DNA from: Phlebotomus papatasi
Lineage: Eukaryota > Arthropoda > Insecta > Diptera > Psychodidae
Reading direction: 5' to 3'
DNA length: 64,000 nucleotides
Assembly (NCBI RefSeq): GCF_024763615.1
Contig: NC_077222.1
Span: 15,810,001 to 15,874,000, forward strand
The notes under the pieces were generated by a model. That model was given only the letters and a program-made list of their open reading frames with translations, was not told the origin of the DNA and did not search any database. This document shows, piece by piece, positions 44,801 to 53,800 of the stretch. A program made the position numbers and the translations under genes. Within the stretch, counting starts at the first letter, position 1. Each line of letters opens with the position of its first letter.

Positions 44801-47800
44801 TGGAACTCTATTTGCACAAAAAGTCGTTGATGTTCGAAGAATTCAAGGTCAGTTTCGAATTTTCATACTAAATTTTCGAACAAGATGGGGAAAATTTATG
44901 AAATAATGCAATAAAAAGCTCGTAAAAGAGTTATTAAGAAGTATTCAGAGAGTATCAAGAAGTGTTTTTCAAGGAATGTCTCTTTATTGGCTTTTGAAAT
45001 AGATTTTCGAATTCTTCAAGATCTTCTTGTGGATGGTAAGAATACCGTACTAAACGAAGGAAACTTAATTGTTCCCTAAATAAAATTAAACTTAATTTTT
45101 AATAAATATTATTATTTTTTCCGATTTTTTTTTAGCCAAGACACACTCAAAATGTAAGATTGAAATTTTTAAACAAGAAAACTTGTAAGAATATCGTTTT
45201 AAAAGAAGTGAAAAGGACTAGGGTAAGTGTGCCAAATTCCGGCCAGCTTGCAATTTCGGCCAACTTTTTTTGTTCCTCGAATTCCCATGAACTTTTAGAT
45301 TTTACGTATTCTAGAGATTATACAATGCAAAAGAATAATAAAAAATGTAGCTTCGACAAACGAGATGACGTGAAAAAGATATTGGAAGAATTCCCGAAGG
45401 GCAAGGAAGTATGAGAATGAAGGTGGCCGAAATAGGGCACCATAACTATGTCTATATTTTTATTCATTTTAAAATGTATTAAGAATGATTTTAGAGTAAA
45501 TAAAGACGGTAAACTCTTTACAAGGTTCCCAGCAACACTCTTTTAGAAGAATGAATAAAAAAAAACTCAATTTGTATTTAAAATATTACATTTCAAACTT
45601 GAGACTTTGACGCTTGCATGCAACTATGCCGAAATTTGGCACACTTACCCTATTACTTAATAAAAAAGACGTTTTTACATAGTTTCCATTATTTTTCCCC
45701 AAATCTTTCGGATTTATTTTAATTTTAGCGAAGACACACACCCAATGTAATTTTCTACTAACCGATAAAAATAGAAAAATACCATATTATACGAAAATAA
45801 CACAATTGTTCCTTTAAAAAAATCATTTCAATATAATTTCCACTGAATTATAATATTTTATTGATTTTTTTCAATTTTAGCGAAGAAAAAATCAAAACTA
45901 AAGTTCTTACTAACCGGTACAATTAGGAAAATAACATAGAAATAAAAGGAAAAAATTATTCCTTTAAAAAAACATTAAATAAACATTTTACATTTTCATA
46001 AAAAAGATTTATATAATTTCCAAAGGATTTCAAATTTGATTTGAATTGAATTGAATTTATTTCATCTCATTCTTGATCTTGATTCCAACCTCCAGGACTA
46101 AACGATAGAAATGTCCTTTCTCTGGTTGTATGCTTCGATTTTACAATATGTCTTTTTTTTCATTTCATTGGGGCTAGGCCAGTCAAAAAGAGAGAGCTCT
46201 TTTTCTCATTTTTTCGGATTTCTCTTAATCTTAGCGAAGACACACACCGAATTTGATTTTTTACTAACCGGTAAAAATAGACAAATACCATATTATACGA
46301 AAGGACACATTTGTTCTTTGAAAAAACATTTAAACATATTTTCTAATTTTTTCGGTTTTTCAATATCAAGTGAGATTCTTTTTTTTCAATTTTAGCGAAG
46401 ACACTTTCAAAATTTAAATTTTTATTAACCGGTAAAAGTAGAAAAAATACTGTATTAAATGAAGGGAAAATAATAATACCTTTAAAAAATATTCAAACAG
46501 AACTTACATTAAATCTTATTATTTCTAAATTTTTCAGATTTCTTTCAACTTTCGCGAAGACACATAAAAAATTAAGTTTTTAGCAATTGGTTTAGTTACA
46601 ACCATTCCATATTATACAATAAAATACTTAATTTCGTCTTTATTTAAATTTAATTAAAAAAATATATTTCATTAAATAAGAATGACTCGGTACACTCAGC
46701 AGATAGCTGAGTCATTTTTATCAACATTAACCAATTTTCATCACATATTCTGAATATTCTGAACGATTCTGGACGATATTCTGAAATATTCTGAACGACA
46801 TACATACCCCGAACTGGAAAATTATGAATGAAAATCAAATATGGATAAACTCTTTAAGGGGTAACATTTACCAGAACACCCAAAATGAACTATTTTTTCT
46901 GTAAATATTTGTGATTGTGCTAACACTGAGAAAAAAAGAGCGTGCGATTAACATTTTTTCCTCATAACTTTAACACTTTTTAGGTGTAAAAATACATCAT
47001 TTTTTAATGTTAATTTTACACCTTTTTAAGGGTAAAATTAACATGAAAAGGGTAACTTTAACCCCTAATACACCTAAAAAGGGTAATATTTACACCGATT
47101 TCGGATCAATACTGCAGGGTAAAATTAACATTTCCGGTATGTTATTTTAACTTTTTCGGATTTCTCTCAGTGTAAGTACCTAGAACGACTAATATTATTG
47201 AAAGTGTGCCTAAAAAAATATTTCCAGCTTTTGAATATGAGAAACAAAGATTGAAAATATAAAAGAATATTTTCGAGAATATAGTAGAATTTCCAAAATT
47301 TCTCATTTGTTAATTAGCCAAGACACACACCAAAAATCAAATAACCAAACCACATCAAAATTTAAAAAAAAAATAATAAATAACGAAATAAAAAGAAACT
47401 TACCACTTTCATCCACCAAATTGTTCACATCGCTTAGAATCTTCTTCGCAACTTCGTCATTTTCACTTGTTTCCGATGCCATCGGCATGGAATCATCGCC
47501 TTTAACATTCACCTCGAAGGAGATCTTCTTTTTATTGCCCAAATATTTCTTGACTGAGAATTTGCCTTTGCGCTGATAATATTCAATAGACTCCACAATT
47601 GCCGCTGAATGATCAGCTAAATTGAGATGCTTGATGAATTCATTGGTGTCATTTGTGGGAGAATTCCTCACAATTTCAGCAATCTTGCGGATTTTTCCCT
47701 CAAAATCCCCACTAACATCAACACCCAATTTCTGATAGATACTCTTGAGTTGAGCCTCATCCAGCAATACATAGCCACCAAGCAGAACAGCCACAAAGGG

Positions 47801-50800
47801 CAAATGATCTGCTGTGAGACTGAGACTTGACAACAATTTCGATACACTGTATTCCTTCGTTTCCAGTGATCCCTTGTACGACAGCCTTAAATCATGCGAA
47901 CTGAAGTACCTGCTGCAATTGGCAATGATGTAGTCGGGATGAACACCGAGAATCCCATCGAGACGATGCTCGTGAAAATATTCAATAACTTCCATTGTGT
48001 GATCATGGATCGTCTGAATGACCTGAATATTGATATTGCGCATGGCATTTCTCAAGCACGTTCGCAGCCCCGATGGGGGCAACCACCAAATTTTTGGCGG
48101 TGGTGTTCCAATCATACGAATGTGTTTCAACACTGAGATTGTCTTCTGGCGATAATCATTGCGTTCGCCCTCAAGTCTCTTATTCTCTCTGAGTGTACCG
48201 TCGAAAAAAGCAATTATCTCAATTTGAGCTGTACTAAATGCATTTGCAAGTAGCTGAACAAACTGATACGCTCGATTCCATTGTCCACCACATGCCCAGT
48301 CTAATATACCGTGTTGTGTATTATTGATGGGGAGAAAATAGAGAGAGAAAGAGAAACATCGTACACTCATGAAATACTATACAATTCATTTCTGAGAAAA
48401 CTTAAGATGCAAATCTACAAGATAAGCCACATTGTAGCAATGATTCTGTGAAATTAATATTTATTGCAAAATGGAGGTAGTAACAAAAACAGAGATAAAA
48501 ACAATGAAAACTTGAATTTGAGGCAGAGATTCTATTGGTACATTTGCTAGTATTTTAGAATAATATCGTAGAACAAAATAGACTTATTTTCGAAGACACA
48601 AATCTGTCAGCAAATATTTCTTAAAGCCAGTTTTTTTTCATAATGAATCATACACTGAGAAAAAAAGAGGGTGCGATTAACTTTTTTTCCTCGTAATTTT
48701 AACACTTTTTAGGTGTAAAAATATATCAACATTTTTTAATGTTAATTTTACACCTCCTTTTAGGGTAAAATTAACATGAAAAAGGGTAACTTTAACCCCT
48801 AATACGCCTAAAAAGCATAATATTTACACCAATTTCGGATAAATAATGCAAGGTAAAATTAACATTTCCGGAATGTTATTTTAACTTATTCGGATTTTTC
48901 TCAGTGTATGATAGGGGAATGTACTCTCCCTTCGAACGTTCACGCCTTCACTGAGAGAAATACGAAAAAGTTAAAATAACATTCCAGAAATGTTAATCTT
49001 ACCCTGCAGTATTGATCCAAAATCGGTGTAAATACAACCTTTTAGGTGTATTGGGGGTTAAAATTACCCTTTTTCATGTTAATTTTATCCTTAAACAAGT
49101 GTAAAATTAACATTAAAAACTGTTGATATATTTTTTACACCTAAAAAGTGTTAAAGTTCTGAGGAAAAAGGTTAATCGCACCCTCTTTTTTCTCAGTGTT
49201 CGAATAATGCGAATTTTCTTTTAGTTTTCCTAAGAGACTTACACATTTCAATTAAATATTATTTGGCTTATCATCAATTGTTGATAATTCCATCATAATT
49301 TAATGTAATGAAAAACAAAAAATTCACAATATTCGAAGGCATGAACGTTCGAAGGGAGAGCACTTTCCCCTACATAACGTTACAGATGAAAATTTTGGCA
49401 TCGAGCTGCAATATTTTTCTATGGAGCTTAGAAAGTTTAGCTCAACTCCAACTGTTTACAGTCGAGTTCCTCAAATTTGAACGACGACGGTTGAGTTCAA
49501 AATGTAAAATTTGAGGTTATGTGAAGAAATTTTTGCGTAGAGTCTGAATTAGAACTATTTTTCTCTGGTATTTTCTCATTATTATCGTATTATATTAACT
49601 TCCGCAACAAATTCCATATATTTCACAATAAAATTACATTAATTGGGTAGAATCATCCCTTTTGGCCATGTAAGCACTTTTGGCCACCTAAAGTAAAATC
49701 ACATTGTAAGGCAATTATGAGTTTATTTAGAACAAGAAAATGGGTCTTATTTCGTGACCTCTAATCTAACCAATCAGAAAACCATATTTGATTTTTTATT
49801 GACTTGATTAATTCTAAGCTATTGAAAGAAATTCTCGACAAGGTAAACAATCACTAAAAAAAACATGGGATTCTTAAGAAACTTATTAATGTAATGTTTG
49901 CATTATTTCATATTTTTGATGAAAATATTTGATGTTATTCAATGAAAGTCCATTTCTTAATTAACTAAATTTTATTGTGATATCATCCTTAATAAGATTT
50001 TCTAACAAATTAAATGAAAATCGGATGTGGCTAAAAGAGCTTACTTTTTTCGGCTGTGTAAGTACTTTTGGCCATTCATTTTCTCATACATTTTACACGT
50101 GGCGCACCTCGCGGATTTCAGTAAAAACAATCGTGACTTTTGACTGATTTTTACATCAAAAATAGAAAATGTGCAAAAGTCGTTCAAAATACTCTTAATA
50201 ATCACATAAAATTGGTGTTAAATTAGAATAGTACTTGTGCTGTGTATTTGTGAAAGTTTTCGAAAGCTATTTCTTCTGTTATTTTATTAAAATTATATTT
50301 GGAACAAGTGCCAAAAATCCTTACACACAATGGCCAAAAGTGCTTACAAAGTGGCCAAAAGTACTGAAACATGCATAGTTGCATAAAATGCATTTTTCAC
50401 TAAGATATCCAAAAAAAAAATTTGGGAATTCTCTTGGATTATGAGGAAGAAACGGCTTTAAGGTATCTTTGTACAAAATTTCATTTTATTTAAATAAAGA
50501 TTATAAAAATTACAAGCACATGAAACCTTAAAGTGGCCAAAAGTACTTACTCCACCCTATATTCTCTAAAGCTAATTTTCTTAATTTAGGTTTAGGGAAA
50601 GTGCATTTCACGTGAATTCCGTTACGTTTTCGAAAATTTTGTTCAAATTTGAGGGGTGAGAAATGTCTTCTACACCCCAAAAATGTTCAAATTTGAGGAA
50701 CTCTACTGTAATTTCTGTTATTAAATTGAGAACAGTTACTAGCGCCACTAGCGGGAGATAACAACGCCCTCATGCGGTGGAAAAAAATTCCAGAAATAGT

Positions 50801-53800
50801 AAATATCCTCGGAATATTGTTGCTGTCATTAGCATAAAAAATTGCCTCTTCAAGAAAATAAAACTAATCAGTTCCCTCAAGATGGAAAAGAAAGAAATAC
50901 CAGTGATAAGCCCAGATAAGCCTATGGTAGCTGAGATTCTTTACAGGCGACTTCGGAGTGCTTGCAACTCGGAATGCGTTTTGATACAATTGCCGATCGA
51001 GCCATCTGTTCTCAGTAGTCGAAATGGAATAAATTTACTCAACGTGATTCTTTATCCCCAAAATTCAACTCACAAGAGAATTTTCACGTATTCCAATTTT
51101 AATTTATTTAAAAATGACTCTGGCACATCTTTTAGATCAGAAAAATTTCAAGAAATCAAAATTCATGTCTCATTTTGAAGATTTTCTTAACATCGCCTTT
51201 CTGTCATGTTTTATTATTTTTGTTCTAGGATAGAAAACAAGAAATTTGCCTCAAAATTCCTATTTTATTACGTACACAGCATTTAAGAGCTTTAGGTTGG
51301 CCCTCAGGTATAAAAAATAATTGTTAGGAAAAGGGACTAGGACAAATATTTTACTAGATTACTACGCTCAGCCACGGTCATAAGCTCCAGAAAGTTGTGT
51401 GAGTAATAAAGGAGAAGTTTCAGGTCAAAATCCTTGTTCTTTATTGTAAGAAATTTCTTCCAAAAAGTAATTTTTGACAAAAATTGTTCCCAAAGAGTAG
51501 AGCTGGATTGGATATTGATAGCACACTTTAAAAGTTATTTCTTTAGAAATTTGAGTCCTTCGAAAACCAGGCTAAAGCGGTTGTCAGATTGAAACTTTAA
51601 CACAGTTTCCAAAGATCACAAAATCTTATATAGCAAGCAATTTCATAAATTTTTCAGAATTTAATGAATCATTTTCTTCATCTTGAAAATTTTGATTGAT
51701 AATAAATTAGAGAAGTTAAGCCACATGGCTAAGCCTTAAATCTGAAGTACGTATAAAACTCTAGTCTGAACTCTTAAGGCGGTCTTCAGAACTAAAGTTT
51801 AGTCATAGAACTTGAATTTTCTAATTATGTCTAAATTTTTAGGAAAGTTTTGACTGTGACTTTCATATAAAACGTAAGGTGGTGACATTACTTGTGGCCT
51901 CTGCGGCCTGTCTTTACTTATGGCCTCCTCGCAAAAAAAACTTTATAATGTCAAAAAGAGATGTCGGTAACCTTAAAATTAAAAATATTTGACACACTTT
52001 TTTTTTGGTTGTCAGAACCATTTTTTGACAAAAATTGAGACATGGCCGTAAATAAAGACAGGCCACAAGTAATGCCGCCACCCTAATTGATTAGCCTGAC
52101 TTTGAAAAACCACTGCAATTGAATTAATACCTTTAAGAACTCGGCTAAATTTCAAGCGTAATATGGGCTTTTTACGAGCTTCCGACTTTAGGTTTAGCCA
52201 TATGATTTAATTGTTTAATTTAATTGTTTTTAGAATTTAGATATCAAAGGTAAATGTTCCACAAATGTGGTAAATTAGTGTATAGGGAATCCCGGCTTAA
52301 GTGAAAACGGATTGAATGAATTTTGCAATTTTTCTGTGTCTCTGGAGTGAATTCGCGGGCTTTTTTCTGTCCCGAGAATTTCTTTGAAAACGGAATTCCC
52401 TGTAGTTCATCCATAGGGCTGAACTTTAGATCTGGAGGTCAATTCTGAATATCTTTTTGGTAATATGTTACATAATTTTCATTAAAAATGTAAACCCGAA
52501 CGGAATAATTTGACGAGCTCAACGCTGAAAACCTTGTAAAACCCATAAAATGCCGTCTTCAGATTTAAGATTTAGCTATATAAGGAGAAGGTTTTCAGGC
52601 TTCGCACACATTCTGCCTTCGGACATTTTGTATTTTTTTTTCTTAAGCTAAACATTTTATGAAAAAAAATGATCAGGTTCATTAAAGGAATATGGGAAAA
52701 ATATGAAGTGTTCGAAGCCAGGGTGTGTCCGAAGTCTAAAAGTCTTCCCTTACATGACTAATTTTTTAGCAAGATTTTACTAAAAATTTTTGGTTATGTA
52801 AAATCATTGCAATTGCTTGTTGTTCTTAAATTATAGACTCACAAAAATGGAATAAGCCTCTAGCCTGAGATTGACACAAAAACCTGAATAGGGGGAAACG
52901 CGCTACCTTCGGACGACTTAAGCTTCGAACAACTCATTTTATTTCTATGTTCTTAATGGATTTGACCCATGGTTCTTTTCTAGAAATTTGAGGCATTGGA
53001 CTAGCTATTAAAATATAATATTATAATGGACTAAATTCATTTAATACAGACATGTGCTCGTTAAGTCGTGTATTATCGGAAATTTTGTGTTGATAATTTT
53101 AATGGAAATTACAGATAGCCATACTGGTAACACTAATTCCGCTCATTCACGGTGCCATGATAAATATTTTTGCGCCAAAAACACATAACAGACATAAAAA
53201 CTCATATAGAAAGAAATTGTCTTCTTGATATCTTTGTCGGAAGACGGATAGCTGTTCACTACACACCCTTTTACTTGAATCTTGCAGAAATACAAAGAAA
53301 TTAAATGCAAATATCACTTCAAATGAAAAGTTCTTAAATCGCTCGCAATTCAACTGTGAGAGAGATAGACACAAATAACTCACTTTACAAACGTCTGGCG
53401 GCGCTGCGATTGCAAAAAATCTCTGAAATGCGACAAAATATTTTCTTCTCTATTTTATCCTTATTAGCAGGTCGTGCCCCTTCTTGTAATATGTACTTTT
53501 GCATTCCTTATTAACCAAAACAGTGTTGTACAAAAGGGTTTTTCTCAAACCTATCCTGAATTTTAGGACAGCTCAAAAGAATATGAGTCTTCCAGCTCAA
53601 AATTTCATCCCAATGTTTTTGTTGTAATATCGACAAATATTTACAATTAACCCAAATAACTGTATTCAACTAAATTATTAAAAGGATTTTCTTGTGAAAA
53701 TGACTTAAGTCTAAGGAATTAAACAATTTTCACATTAAAAAACCTCTCATTTTCTCTACGTGAATTTTCGCGGCATTTCGAAGAATGCCAACAGGCACCA

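Larger units (their letters stand above)
44290..47340. repeat. Degenerate tandem array (about 160-bp unit) filling FAM120 intron 2
   Basis: TTTTAGCGAAGACACACACC or a close variant recurs near 44295, 44692, 45130, 45727, 45888, 46233, 46394, 46552 and 47315. It is usually followed by ACTAACCGGTAAAAATAGA and then ATACCATATTATACGAAA. Spacing in the compact part is about 158-172 bp. The array reaches to within about 90 bp of the exon 2 donor and starts about 265 bp from the exon 3 acceptor. MITE F2, repeat W and MITE M1 have landed inside it. Confidence 0.8.

Noticed and set aside
47307..48136. Plus-strand frames antisense to FAM120 exon 2
   Set aside because: They are shadows of the strongly conserved minus-strand exon.
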